A stretch of 64,000 nt of DNA from Pirellulaceae bacterium. Its GTDB lineage: Bacteria; Planctomycetota; Planctomycetia; Pirellulales; Pirellulaceae. The stretch's first letter is position 1. Every line of letters starts with the position of its first letter. The notes below the pieces were generated by a model that was not told the DNA's origin, made no database searches, and saw only the letters and a program-made list of their open reading frames with translations. Below are positions 27,864-37,503 of this stretch, in pieces. Made by a program: the position numbers and the translations under genes. The DNA lies in NCBI GenBank assembly GCA_026004795.1, contig BPJV01000001.1:654446-718445 (forward strand), read 5' to 3'.

Positions 27864-28513
27864 TCGGTCGACTGTTCGTGGCGTTCTGCATCAGCACGGT
27901 TCTCGCTCAGGTAGCGATTGTTGCCATGTTGGCAGCCAAAGGCAATCTGCGCCGTGATACGGTGCTCAAGGGGCTGGCTTTGCTCAACGGCATCGATGTT
28001 TCGGCAGAGCGATTACAAGCCATGTTGGAGAAGTATCGAACGACGCCCGTCCCGAAATACGAAGACATCGTGCAAGCGCGCGCCATGCAGGCGGTGAACC
28101 TGCAGATGCGCGAAGAGGCGATCGAGCGAAACCTGGCTGAGGTCAATGCCAAGCTCGAGGAGCTGCAGCAACGGGAGACGGCGCTCAACCAGCGGGTAGA
28201 AGAGTTCTACGCCATGCTGGATCAACAAAAACAGACCCTCATCGATGAGAGCTTGCTAGAGGTGCAACGCACCATCGAAGCCCTGGCGCCCGATCTGGCC
28301 AAAGAACAGTTGATGATGCTAGCTAAGCAGGGGCAAATCCATGATGTGGTGGCATTGTTTAAAGGTATGGCGATCGACAAACGAAGAAAGATTATGGGGG
28401 AGTTTGTCGGTCCGGAGGAATCGGAGCAGTTGAACGAGATTCTGCGGTTGATGCTCGAGGGAGAACCTACGGCATCGCTGCTCGAGGAAACTCAAGCCGC
28501 TGTTCAAAAGTAA
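27854..28513 (+). CDS. MotE-like coiled-coil membrane protein of the flagellar operon
   Basis: A 219-aa protein with one N-terminal membrane helix (about 8-28), a long coiled coil (about 80-140, rich in Glu/Gln/Leu), and a C-terminal helical domain with AKEQLMMLAKQGQ. This layout matches MotE/YlxF-type proteins found between fliJ and fliK, whose C-terminal domain resembles the MgtE N-terminal fold. MotE acts in the periplasm as a chaperone for the motor protein MotC in some bacteria; whether that applies here is inference. It overlaps fliJ and precedes fliK. Confidence 0.75.
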   Translation: MRLIGRLFVAFCISTVLAQVAIVAMLAAKGNLRRDTVLKGLALLNGIDVSAERLQAMLEKYRTTPVPKYEDIVQARAMQAVNLQMREEAIERNLAEVNAKLEELQQRETALNQRVEEFYAMLDQQKQTLIDESLLEVQRTIEALAPDLAKEQLMMLAKQGQIHDVVALFKGMAIDKRRKIMGEFVGPEESEQLNEILRLMLEGEPTASLLEETQAAVQK

Positions 28514-28573
28514 ACGCTCCCCCCTACGTTCCCGGAGCGCCGGGAAAACGATGGCATAGGGGGGCAGCCAGCC

Positions 28574-30247
28574 ATGGAACGATCGCTACCTGCTAACGAT
28601 GTGCAATCGTCCGCATGGTCATCATCCATGCGACGCACGTGGAATCTGTCGCCAGAGCGCGGGGAAGAGAGTCTATTCGATCAGTTGCTGCGGCTGCCGG
28701 TCGGCGGACCGTCGTCCGTCGACGCGACCTCGTTCTCTACGGCAACCTCTGCGGACTCGGATGAGGAAGTGTCGGAGGCGGATGCCGATGCTGAGGTTCG
28801 CGGCGAAGAGGATAGAACGCCGCGGGAGACGAGTGAGGCGGCAGGCAGCGAACGCAGTGGCCATCAGCCGGAGGAGGAGGAGGAGGCAGTACAAACGGTT
28901 CTTGCGCACGGCCCCCCGTCCCTGGAACCGGCAGCCACCGTGGCTCCGCAAGAGTCGACTGACGCAAGCCAAGACGGCCATGGCGATCCAGCCCTGACCG
29001 AGGGACAGCAATCGATTGGTTCTACCCCAGGCGAAGGTGATGTCACTGGGCAACCGGTGGTAACTTCCGGCCAAGCGGCGGCTCGAACCGGTGCCAGTGA
29101 GGGGAAAGACGCGTCGGGAGAGCTGGCGACTCGAGCCGCAGTGGACTCGCTATCCGGCAGGAAGCGGCAAACGCCGGAAGAGGGCAGTTCGGATGCCGAT
29201 GCGATGATGGGCGATACGGTGAGCCCCGGAGGGGAGGCCGAGTCGGCGCATGGCATTGCTTTGGACCAGGCTGCTAGGGTGACCGAACAGTCGACGCATT
29301 GGGACGCCGCCACTGCGGTGGCGAAGGAAGGTGGCGACCACCGTCATCGCCACTCCGCCACGGATCGTCGCAAGTGGTGGCAGCAGCAGGGAGAAGGCAT
29401 CGAGGGCGCGGCGAACCAAGCCGGAGCGGCTGCAGCCGGGCCATCTGTCGAACACAGCAGCGGAATGGACGCTGCCACGCTGGCTGTGGAAACAGGGGCT
29501 ACCGGTTTCAGCGATGGGCAAGACGCATCTTCGATACCTGACCTGCCTGTTGACCCGATGGCAGCCGAGTTGGGAACCAGTTCGGCAGTCATGGTGTCTC
29601 CATCGGCATCGGCGGCCGTGACTACGGAGGTGATCTCGACGGGGCCTCCGTTGGAAACGCTGGCCGGTGTGGCGGCCTCCACGGGAGATGGCTCCACAAC
29701 CCCACCGCGGTCGGCTGCGCCGGAGGCAGCGGCGGGGAAGCAGGAGGGCCGTGCGGCCGATCCGTTGACCCGCCAAGAGCAGGTGCGTTTGGTACAACGC
29801 ATTGCCCGGAGTTTCCATCGGCTTACCCCCCAGGGCGGACAAATTCAGATTCGACTTCATCCGCCCCATCTCGGTTCGTTGGCCGTGCGGGTGCGCATCG
29901 AAGGGCGGGAATTGGAGGCCCGCCTGACCACGGAGACTGCCACGGCCCGGGACGCCATCCTAGAAAACTTGCCGGCCCTGCGAACACGACTGGAAGAACA
30001 AGGATACGAGATTACGCAGTTGCGGGTCGAGGTGGCTCAAAACGGCTCCGATGCGGCCCATGGTGATGGCTCAACAAACTTCGGTGGCTCAGCCCAGCGA
30101 GAGCAAACGCCGGAACGAAACTGGCGATCCGATCCCGCGCCCTTCCCTCGCCACCGGGGGACGATGCCGGATGATGGTTCTGGCCCGAGGTCCCCTGTTC
30201 TCAACCATGTCCTGTACGCTGGGTCGGGAATTGATATCAACGTGTAA
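28574..30247 (+). CDS. fliK: flagellar hook-length control protein FliK
   Basis: Exported molecular ruler and substrate-specificity switch. The 557-aa protein has a long low-complexity N-terminal region rich in Ser, Gly, Glu and Ala. The conserved C-terminal hook-length domain is at about 395-500, with QIQIRLHPPHLGSLAVRVRI, then LEARLTTETATARDAILENL and LRTRLEEQGYEI. The PPxLG-x-(L/V)-x-V core is diagnostic. Position between the MotE-like gene and flgD is standard. Confidence 0.9.
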   Translation: MERSLPANDVQSSAWSSSMRRTWNLSPERGEESLFDQLLRLPVGGPSSVDATSFSTATSADSDEEVSEADADAEVRGEEDRTPRETSEAAGSERSGHQPEEEEEAVQTVLAHGPPSLEPAATVAPQESTDASQDGHGDPALTEGQQSIGSTPGEGDVTGQPVVTSGQAAARTGASEGKDASGELATRAAVDSLSGRKRQTPEEGSSDADAMMGDTVSPGGEAESAHGIALDQAARVTEQSTHWDAATAVAKEGGDHRHRHSATDRRKWWQQQGEGIEGAANQAGAAAAGPSVEHSSGMDAATLAVETGATGFSDGQDASSIPDLPVDPMAAELGTSSAVMVSPSASAAVTTEVISTGPPLETLAGVAASTGDGSTTPPRSAAPEAAAGKQEGRAADPLTRQEQVRLVQRIARSFHRLTPQGGQIQIRLHPPHLGSLAVRVRIEGRELEARLTTETATARDAILENLPALRTRLEEQGYEITQLRVEVAQNGSDAAHGDGSTNFGGSAQREQTPERNWRSDPAPFPRHRGTMPDDGSGPRSPVLNHVLYAGSGIDINV

Positions 30248-30432
30248 TTCCCGGTGGTGCGAATGGTCAACGGTGATGGGCCACACGAAGTGGAGGGTGA
30301 GATGCCGTTGACACCTGAGCGATGCTCAGCGTATGGGCAAAAAGGTCGATTGGTCTGTCATGGCTCGATCGGCTACGCAATTGCATTTCGCGGCAAGCAG
30401 ACAACACTACTTTGTTCTGGAGAGGCCAACCG

Positions 30433-30882
30433 ATGACCAGCATACCGGGTATCAACAACAATCGCGCCAGCACGGCCGCGGCGAGCAGTGGCAAGGGCTT
30501 TTCCAGCAATGACCTCAGCGATGTCGATCTCGATGAGTTTCTGGGGCTGTTGATCACGGAATTGCAAAATCAAGATCCGCTGAACCCCATGGACAACAGT
30601 GACATGTTGACTCAGTTGAGTCAGATTCGTGAGATCGGATCGACCAATCTGTTGACCAAAACATTGACCAATCTGGCCACCGGTCAGGAATTAACGATGG
30701 CTAGCAATTTGATCGGCAAGACGGTCAGCGCCTTGGATAATGCTGGCAAAGACGTACAAGGCATAGTCGATCGGGTGTCGGTGCGTACCGATGCGGAAGA
30801 TCCCTCAATTCGCAAAGTATCGGTACACATTGGCGATTCAATCGTCGATATGACGAATATCCGCGAAATCGTCGAGAATTAA
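30433..30882 (+). CDS. flgD: flagellar hook assembly (capping) protein FlgD
   Basis: Scaffold for hook polymerisation. The 149-aa protein contains the FlgD N-terminal signature LDEFLGLLITELQNQDPLNP followed by MDNSDMLTQLSQIREI. The ATG at 30433 follows GGAGAGGCCAACCG; an upstream extension to 30322 is not supported. The protein is shorter than many FlgD proteins (about 220 aa) because the C-terminal FlgD Tudor/Ig-like part is reduced. flgE follows. Confidence 0.92.
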   Translation: MTSIPGINNNRASTAAASSGKGFSSNDLSDVDLDEFLGLLITELQNQDPLNPMDNSDMLTQLSQIREIGSTNLLTKTLTNLATGQELTMASNLIGKTVSALDNAGKDVQGIVDRVSVRTDAEDPSIRKVSVHIGDSIVDMTNIREIVEN

Positions 30883-30985
30883 CGCGCCACCAGCTACGCT
30901 TGTTCGCCGCTCTACTTCTGCTGTTGGCGCCGGCGGTTCCATCCATGGATCGACAGAGAACGCGCCACGAAGGGAGTAGGTAGCA

Positions 30986-33436
30986 ATGGGATTGGCATCT
31001 TCGTTGTCGACCGCGCTGACCGGACTGAATGCAGCCGAGACGCAGATCGACGTTCTGGGAAATAATCTCGCCAATTCGCAGACGGTGGGGTTCAAGTCGT
31101 CGCGAGTGATCTTCTCCACTCAGTTTTTGCAAACTCTTTCGCTTGGGGCATCTCCGACGCCCGACAACGGTGGCACCGATCCTCGCCAAACGGGGCTGGG
31201 CGTCCAGGTCGCTGGCATTACTCCCGATTTCGGTCAGGGGACGTTGCAGATCAGCAGCAGTCCGAGTGACCTGGCGATACAAGGAGACGGATTGTTCATC
31301 GTCGAAGGGGCGGATAGTGAGCGACTGTATACGCGCAATGGTATCTTCACCCTCAACAGCGAGAATCAGTTGGTCACCCCGACGGGGCAGCGCTTGCTGG
31401 GGTACGGCGTCGATTCGAGGTTCACTATTCAGACGACCGAGTTGGTCCCCCTCACCATTCCCTTAGGGACCGAAGCGGTCGCACAAGCGACGGAGAACGT
31501 CGTTATGGAGGGGACGCTGACGCCCAATGGAGACATTGCCGATACGGCGGAGGTGATCCAAAGCGTGGTGTTGGGGGATGCTGCGATCCCCCGGCCTGAT
31601 GCCGATGGCGTCACGCTGGAGAGCGCTCCGACTCCTTCTACCGCCGGAGTAACCGTCGCTCACAACCAAGGTGCCGGAGCACTGATAGAAAACGCCGTCT
31701 ACCGATATCGCTTCGCCTTCGTCGACCAATCCGGTCAGGAAAGCATGGCATCGAGTGAGTTGACGGTGACGGTACCGGCTGGCAATGGCGTGGATGACAA
31801 CACGATCACGTTGAACAATCTGCCCCAAGCCCCGGGCCAATACTCCCAGTTGCGCATCTATCGCACGGATGCCAACGGCAGCGATTTCTATGCCATCGAT
31901 ACCGTACCGACAGGTGGTAGCTACACCGACACGGGGCTCAATCCTCCCGGCGATCCGTTGGATACGACGATGATCAATGGGAACTACACCTACATGATCA
32001 CCTACTACGCAGCCGGTTATCCGGAGACGCGTCCCTCGGAGTTGTTGGGACCTCACAATGTGGTCAACGGGCGAGTTCGCTTGTCGAATTTTCCTACGCC
32101 ACCAGCTCCACCGCCGGAAGGAGGGTTTCCAGCGTACGACAAGATCCGCATTTATCGCAACACATCGGCTGACCAAAACTCCTTCTATCTGGTCGACACG
32201 ATCGACATCGGAAGCGACTATACCGACAGTCGTACCGATGCGGAGATCAGTGATTTGACCGATCCGGCGAACAAGGTTGTCGACTTGGATGGGCCGACGA
32301 TCAACAGTAACACTCTGTTGGTCAATGTCACTCGCCGCGATGGATTCGAGTACAGCAATCCTTTTAAAGAAGGAACGCTCACCTTCTCCGGGAGAAAAGG
32401 GGGGCGTAACCTGGAAGACAAGGAGTTCACGATTACCGCCTCGACCACGGTGCAAGACCTGCTTTCCTTCATGGAAGATGCCATGGGCATCCAAACATCG
32501 AGTGTGGACAGCGCCAATCCGATTCCCGCTTCGTTGAATACGATTCCAGGCGAAACGGGAACGCTCCTCCCGGGCTCTTATATTCGCGATGGCGCCTTGC
32601 GTTTCGTGTCCAACAATGGAGTGGATAATGCCGTCGAGATCGAACTGTCGAGCTTCCGACTCACTACCGAAAGCGGCGAGGTAGAGTTTCCCAATCTAGG
32701 GTTCGGCTCGTTGCAAGAAGCGAAGGGGCAGTCGGCGGTAGCGGACTTCATCACCTATGATTCACTGGGGATGCCGGTGAGGACACGCATCACTGCCGTA
32801 CTGGAGAGCCGGACCGATTCGGCTACCATCTATCGATGGTATGCTGATTCGGCCGACAACTCCCCGCAATCGGGTGCGGAAATTGCTGTGGGCAACGGAT
32901 TGTTAACCTTCGATGGGAATGGCAATTTCGTATCCGCCACCAACACGACGTTGAGTATCGATCGGTTCAACTTGCCCAGTGCCTCGCCCCTGGAGTTCGA
33001 TCTCGATTTTTCCGCCGTGTCGGGTCTGGCCACTGATACAGCTACTCTTGCTGCCTCCCGGCAAGATGGTTCACCCCCCGGTACGCTCACCAGTTACGTG
33101 ATCGGTGAGGACGGGTCCATTCGCGGCGTTTTCAGTAACGGAATCTCCCGCGATCTTGGTCAGATACGCTTAGCCCGCTTTACCAACCCCAACGGCTTGG
33201 AACAACGGGGGCAGAATCTATTTGCCCAAGGGATCAATGCGGGATTGCCCATTGAAGGACGCCCTGGGGAAAATGGTATCGGTACCGTGGTGGCGGGGGC
33301 TCTCGAGCTTTCCAATACCGACATCGGTGGCGACCTGGTCGACCTCGTCCTGGCATCGACCCAGTACCGTAGCAATGCCCGTATCATCACCGCTACGCAG
33401 CAATTGTTCGATGAGTTGCTCAACCTGCGGCGGTAA
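30986..33436 (+). CDS. flgE: flagellar hook protein FlgE with large inserted domains
   Basis: Main hook subunit, 816 aa against about 400 in Enterobacteria. Both rod/hook ends are intact: N-terminus LSTALTGLNAAETQIDVLGN then NLANSQTVGFKSSR, and C-terminus VDLVLASTQYRSNARIITAT. The D1-type segment LYTRNGIFTLNSENQLVTPT is also present. Between about residues 218 and 431 two successive beta-sandwich-like modules are inserted; each ends with an (L/K)IRIYR-x(n)-FY-x-(I/V)DT-x(n)-GS-x-YTD pattern. They probably form extra surface domains of the hook. Confidence 0.93.
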   Translation: MGLASSLSTALTGLNAAETQIDVLGNNLANSQTVGFKSSRVIFSTQFLQTLSLGASPTPDNGGTDPRQTGLGVQVAGITPDFGQGTLQISSSPSDLAIQGDGLFIVEGADSERLYTRNGIFTLNSENQLVTPTGQRLLGYGVDSRFTIQTTELVPLTIPLGTEAVAQATENVVMEGTLTPNGDIADTAEVIQSVVLGDAAIPRPDADGVTLESAPTPSTAGVTVAHNQGAGALIENAVYRYRFAFVDQSGQESMASSELTVTVPAGNGVDDNTITLNNLPQAPGQYSQLRIYRTDANGSDFYAIDTVPTGGSYTDTGLNPPGDPLDTTMINGNYTYMITYYAAGYPETRPSELLGPHNVVNGRVRLSNFPTPPAPPPEGGFPAYDKIRIYRNTSADQNSFYLVDTIDIGSDYTDSRTDAEISDLTDPANKVVDLDGPTINSNTLLVNVTRRDGFEYSNPFKEGTLTFSGRKGGRNLEDKEFTITASTTVQDLLSFMEDAMGIQTSSVDSANPIPASLNTIPGETGTLLPGSYIRDGALRFVSNNGVDNAVEIELSSFRLTTESGEVEFPNLGFGSLQEAKGQSAVADFITYDSLGMPVRTRITAVLESRTDSATIYRWYADSADNSPQSGAEIAVGNGLLTFDGNGNFVSATNTTLSIDRFNLPSASPLEFDLDFSAVSGLATDTATLAASRQDGSPPGTLTSYVIGEDGSIRGVFSNGISRDLGQIRLARFTNPNGLEQRGQNLFAQGINAGLPIEGRPGENGIGTVVAGALELSNTDIGGDLVDLVLASTQYRSNARIITATQQLFDELLNLRR

Positions 33437-33646
33437 TGGGATGCTGGTGGCGTCGCCGCCAACGATGGGGCTGGCAACGGGCGGGCAGGCGCGCGGCCTG
33501 CACGCCTGTCGCGCGATGACCTAGCCCTCGTCCCAAGCTTCGGGGCCGCGTCGTCCCGAGAAAGTTGACCGAGAAACGAGGGTTGGCGGTCTTGAGGAGC
33601 AACTGTGCTCGACAACTACTCGTCGGATACCGCGCACGGGACGAGT

Positions 33647-36600
33647 CTACGGCGAGGCGGCGTGCAAGAAGTCCGTAAGAGCCGATTCGCGTTGCCGCGG
33701 GTCCTGAAAATCCAAGGCCCGGAAATAGCGGTACTGCTCCGTGGGAGTTGAGCATTGCTTGATCAACTGCAACAGTAGTCGCGGCGTCTGAGAACTGCGA
33801 CTTCGCCAAACGATGTCGTGTCCGGCCGGCGTGTTCCAAGTATCGCCAGTGCGATTCAACCAGGCGTCAAGGTAGGTGTCCCATTTGCCGTCGGCGGCGA
33901 TCCCCAATGCCTCGAGGTACCAACGATCTCCGGCGTGATGTTGGGTCGCTAAAGCGGCCCACAGGTCGGCAGCACGTGGATCGTCGACGTGACGCAATGC
34001 GATCAACAACTCTCGCCGAACATGAGAGGAGCTGTCGTCGATCAGCTGCTCCACGATCGGCACTACGTCCAGTCCATGCTGCTTGGCGATGCGTATTCCC
34101 ACGATGCGCAGATTCTCATCCCTCTGGGTGATCAGCCACCGAATCTGGCTAGCCGGGTCGTTCGTCACGATGGCCAGTTGCCAGGCCGCACGCGCTTGAT
34201 GACGAGGATTGTCGCTGGCATCACGAACCGATTGCAGCGCGCCGGCCGCGCGGGCGCCCATCCCACGCAACGCTTGTTGGGCCAGGAACTGGGTGGCCAG
34301 ATTGGGACTCAACAGGGCGCGGGCCGCACCCTCCGGCGTGTCGAAGTCATGTCGAGGTATCGCATATCCTTGATGGCCGGTGGGAACCAACCGGAACAGC
34401 CGTCCGTGGGTCGGGTCTCCCATACGGTGGCCACCTACCCCCGGGTCGTACCAGTCGGCAATCAACAGGGAGCCATCAGGGGCCGCGCACACATCGACCG
34501 GGCGAAACCAGGAGTCGCCAACTCCCTTGAGCAAATTGCGGATCGCGGCTCGGTACCCTGCCCCATCCGGCTCGACCGGATAGGCGCGAACCACGTTTGG
34601 GCCCGGATCGCAATGCAGCAGTTGATTGCGGAACGGGGCGGGCAACAAGTCCCCCTCGTAAAAGCAAATACCAGTCGGACTGCCTGCCCCGGTTTGAAGC
34701 AGGTTCGGAACGACGCCTGGATCATTCACATGCCAGTGACGTTTCGGAATCTCTTCATGCATGCCGATGCGCGGTGTCTGCCAAGAGGCTCCGGTCAGCT
34801 CGTCACGGTAACCATAGTTGCCGAACTCCATGACGAAGTTGATCCGCGTACCTTGGTTGCCGTCGTCATCGTTGTCGCTTTGCCACAAATTGCCGAACGA
34901 GTCGAGGCACACTTCCCAATTGTTGCGAAAGTTCCAACCGAGGGTTTCCACGCGGCGGCCGTCCATGTCGCAGCGGAAAACCATTCCTTGCTGATAGGGA
35001 TGGCGATCATCTTTGACGGTGTTGCCGGCCAAGTCGACTACCGGCGATCCGTCGCGCTGTTTCAATTGGCGTCCTTCGTTGCCGAAGTTGAAATAAAGGC
35101 GTCCGTCGGGACCGATGTTGAAGGTATGAATGCCATGATCGTGCTGCACCCCACTGATGCCGGTGAACAACGTTTCCTTCTTATCTGCCACCAAGTCCCC
35201 ATCTTCATCGGTAAACACGAACACGTTTTCTCCGGCCGAGACGATCACGCGATTGCCCGACACGCAGACCCCGTGGGGGGAATCAATCTCGCGGCTCTGG
35301 TAGAACACGGTCGAATGATCTGCCTTGCCATCTCCATCGCGATCTTGCAGCACAACGATGCGATCCCCTTCGGTGCGGACGGGAGCGTCGGTATTGCGGA
35401 AATGCCGGTAATTGACCGCCTCGCAGACCCATACCCGGCCCTGCGAATCGACGTCGATGGCCGTTGGATTACGGATCATCGGTTCCGCGGCGAATAGCTC
35501 AACCGTGACGCCTGCAGCGACTTCGAAAGTCTTGATTTCTGCCTCAGGATCCTCGTGGTCAACCTGGATGGGAACCGCTGGTCGCGCAGCGGCGGCAGCG
35601 CGACCACGCGCCTCGTCTGGTTTTCGTAACGTCAGCATGTACTCCACCAGATCCACCAACTGCTGCAGCGACATCGACTTTTGCAGATCGGCCGGCATCA
35701 ACGACGTCGATTGCTGTTTCAAATCCTCGATGTCCTCGACAGGGAAGGAATGGTCGATGCCTTCGGAATCGCGGATGGTGATCACCTCGTCGGTACGATT
35801 GATCATCAACCCGGTGACGACGCGTCCATCGGCGTCCAGTACGGTGTAGGTTTCGTAGTTGTGACTGATCGCTGCACTGGGATCTAAGATGGCAACGAAC
35901 ATATCCTCGCGCGACAGCTTACTGCCGATTTCCGACAGGTCCGGTCCGATGGACTTGCCTTCACCCCGCACCTGGTGGCACTTGATACATGTCCCGTCCT
36001 GGCGGAAAACGGTCTGGCCCCGCGAAGCACTGCCACGCCGCTGCGCCAATTCCCGGACCGGCGGTAGAGGCTCTGCCTCCGACGTCGCTGGTGGATGCAG
36101 CAGGGCACTTGCCTCGGTGCGAATACGCTCGTTATTCGAACTGAGTAACGCATTGCTGGCCGCAAATCGCACCTCGTCAGGCAATTGCCCCTGACGTGCC
36201 AATTGGAGCAAGTACTGCTGCCCGCGATTGCTGCGCCCCAGAGCGCTGGTCGCTGCAATTCGCAACCACCGTGGCGAGGACGAGTTTTCGAGCGCTTCCT
36301 TCAATAGTTCCACCGCATCGGGCGATCCGAGGTGACCCAGGGCTTGGCACATCGCTTGTGCCGCTTCTTGGTCCGCAGAGTTCATCGCCTCGCGGATTGC
36401 ATCGACTCGACCTGCCCGCAACAGCAGCCGTGCGGCATCGACATTGCGCGTGGTGACCGGGGTGGCTTGAACCATACGGCGCAGAATGTCGACCTGTTCC
36501 AACACGTTCAGCCGATCGGCAATACGAAGGTATTCCTCCGACCCAGCGACACTTTCCAAATACCGTAGGACCGCGAGGCGATGGTTCGGAAACCGCTCCA

Positions 36601-36805
36601 AGGTTCCTTCCGGTAGCAGCATTAACGCCTGCACGATCGCATGGTCTTGCGCCGTCGGCCCCTGGGCCGCTGTTCGAGCCTCTTGTGCTGCGCCGATTTC
36701 GAGATTTCCCAGAGGAACGATCAACAGGGCGATCGCAGCCACAAGGGGCTGCCAGCCAGTGATACGAGACATCCTGAGTACCGGTCGAGAAGCAGTTGAT
36801 GGCAT
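33647..36805 (-). CDS. PVC-type dehydrogenase-like propeller protein with c-type haem and HEAT repeats
   Basis: A 1052-aa exported protein; the signal peptide covers about residues 10-40 and GAGGG precedes the ATG. Order of parts: HEAT-like helical repeats (about 60-240), a c-type cytochrome domain with the haem motif CIKCH near residue 273 and a VEYMLTLRKP end, a six-bladed-propeller 'membrane-bound dehydrogenase' domain (about 400-790; GVTVELFAAEPMIRNPTAID, RDGDGKAD), then more HEAT repeats. Such proteins are abundant in planctomycetes and are thought to be periplasmic oxidoreductases for sugars or similar substrates. Here the haem domain lies before the propeller, whereas in the proteins I know it usually comes last. 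Confidence 0.85.
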   Translation of the reverse strand: MPSTASRPVLRMSRITGWQPLVAAIALLIVPLGNLEIGAAQEARTAAQGPTAQDHAIVQALMLLPEGTLERFPNHRLAVLRYLESVAGSEEYLRIADRLNVLEQVDILRRMVQATPVTTRNVDAARLLLRAGRVDAIREAMNSADQEAAQAMCQALGHLGSPDAVELLKEALENSSSPRWLRIAATSALGRSNRGQQYLLQLARQGQLPDEVRFAASNALLSSNNERIRTEASALLHPPATSEAEPLPPVRELAQRRGSASRGQTVFRQDGTCIKCHQVRGEGKSIGPDLSEIGSKLSREDMFVAILDPSAAISHNYETYTVLDADGRVVTGLMINRTDEVITIRDSEGIDHSFPVEDIEDLKQQSTSLMPADLQKSMSLQQLVDLVEYMLTLRKPDEARGRAAAAARPAVPIQVDHEDPEAEIKTFEVAAGVTVELFAAEPMIRNPTAIDVDSQGRVWVCEAVNYRHFRNTDAPVRTEGDRIVVLQDRDGDGKADHSTVFYQSREIDSPHGVCVSGNRVIVSAGENVFVFTDEDGDLVADKKETLFTGISGVQHDHGIHTFNIGPDGRLYFNFGNEGRQLKQRDGSPVVDLAGNTVKDDRHPYQQGMVFRCDMDGRRVETLGWNFRNNWEVCLDSFGNLWQSDNDDDGNQGTRINFVMEFGNYGYRDELTGASWQTPRIGMHEEIPKRHWHVNDPGVVPNLLQTGAGSPTGICFYEGDLLPAPFRNQLLHCDPGPNVVRAYPVEPDGAGYRAAIRNLLKGVGDSWFRPVDVCAAPDGSLLIADWYDPGVGGHRMGDPTHGRLFRLVPTGHQGYAIPRHDFDTPEGAARALLSPNLATQFLAQQALRGMGARAAGALQSVRDASDNPRHQARAAWQLAIVTNDPASQIRWLITQRDENLRIVGIRIAKQHGLDVVPIVEQLIDDSSSHVRRELLIALRHVDDPRAADLWAALATQHHAGDRWYLEALGIAADGKWDTYLDAWLNRTGDTWNTPAGHDIVWRSRSSQTPRLLLQLIKQCSTPTEQYRYFRALDFQDPRQRESALTDFLHAASP

Positions 36806-37456
36806 GATTCATCCCTCTTGGATACGAACGTTGAGACGAGCGACTTCCCATCTTTTTCAAGTTTGGAGGGCAAGGCAAGGTAGGAGGAATGGCAGTGAAT
36901 AGATAGCCAGTGTTCCGATGCCGTGCGGAGTGTGTTTCTTACAAGACTTGTAATTCTTACAAAAATCGACAGCAGTTTCTACCCACGGGAGCAGGAACGA
37001 CTGCTTTCCGAAATGTGGCGAAAGCTACAAATGGCCTATCGAATGGTACCGCAGGAGGGGATGAGCAGGGCAGATTGCGTCCATGTTCCTGCCGATCCGC
37101 CGGCTATCCCACCGCTTTCCTCCCATTTTCTCTTATCCAGCATTTTCTCTGGGGGAAAAAGATCGGGGTAGTTCATCGCTCACGAGTTTTGGCATGGCTC
37201 TTGCTCTAAGCAGTGGTCCGAAGCGAGGTGGCAAAACACCGAGGCCCGCTGCGGAGCTAGGTTCGCCACTCTTTCCCTATCCTGGAGTTCGCTGGAGCGA
37301 AAGACCCGAAGAATGGATGCACGGTGACCGACCGGTGCCCGAACGTAGGAAGGCACGACCGGTTGGTCAACAGGGATGCCCGTGATCTTAGGGCGCGCAG
37401 CCGCGGTATGGCTGCAACAATGCAAGGTGTTCTAACCACCTAAGGCCCGCTTTCAC
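36806..37456. other. intergenic region of about 650 bp, no gene recognised
   Basis: The region lies between the divergently placed start of the haem/propeller gene and the end of the alkaline phosphatase gene. Only unconvincing short frames occur on either strand. The 5' untranslated region and promoter of the haem/propeller gene must lie here; an AT-richer stretch at 36935-36970 is a candidate, but no clear -35/-10 pair is visible. Confidence 0.45.
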
Positions 37457-37500
37457 GGAAAAAGGGTCTGCTTGGAGGAGCCCCCAAGCAGGCCCTTTGG
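37457..37500 (-). terminator. rho-independent terminator of the alkaline phosphatase gene
   Basis: Read on the minus strand, a stem of about 12 bp (GGGCCTGCTTGG pairing with CCAAGCAGACCC, one G-T pair) is followed at once by TTTTT. It begins 4 bp after the alkaline phosphatase stop codon. Confidence 0.85.
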
Positions 37501-37503
37501 CGT

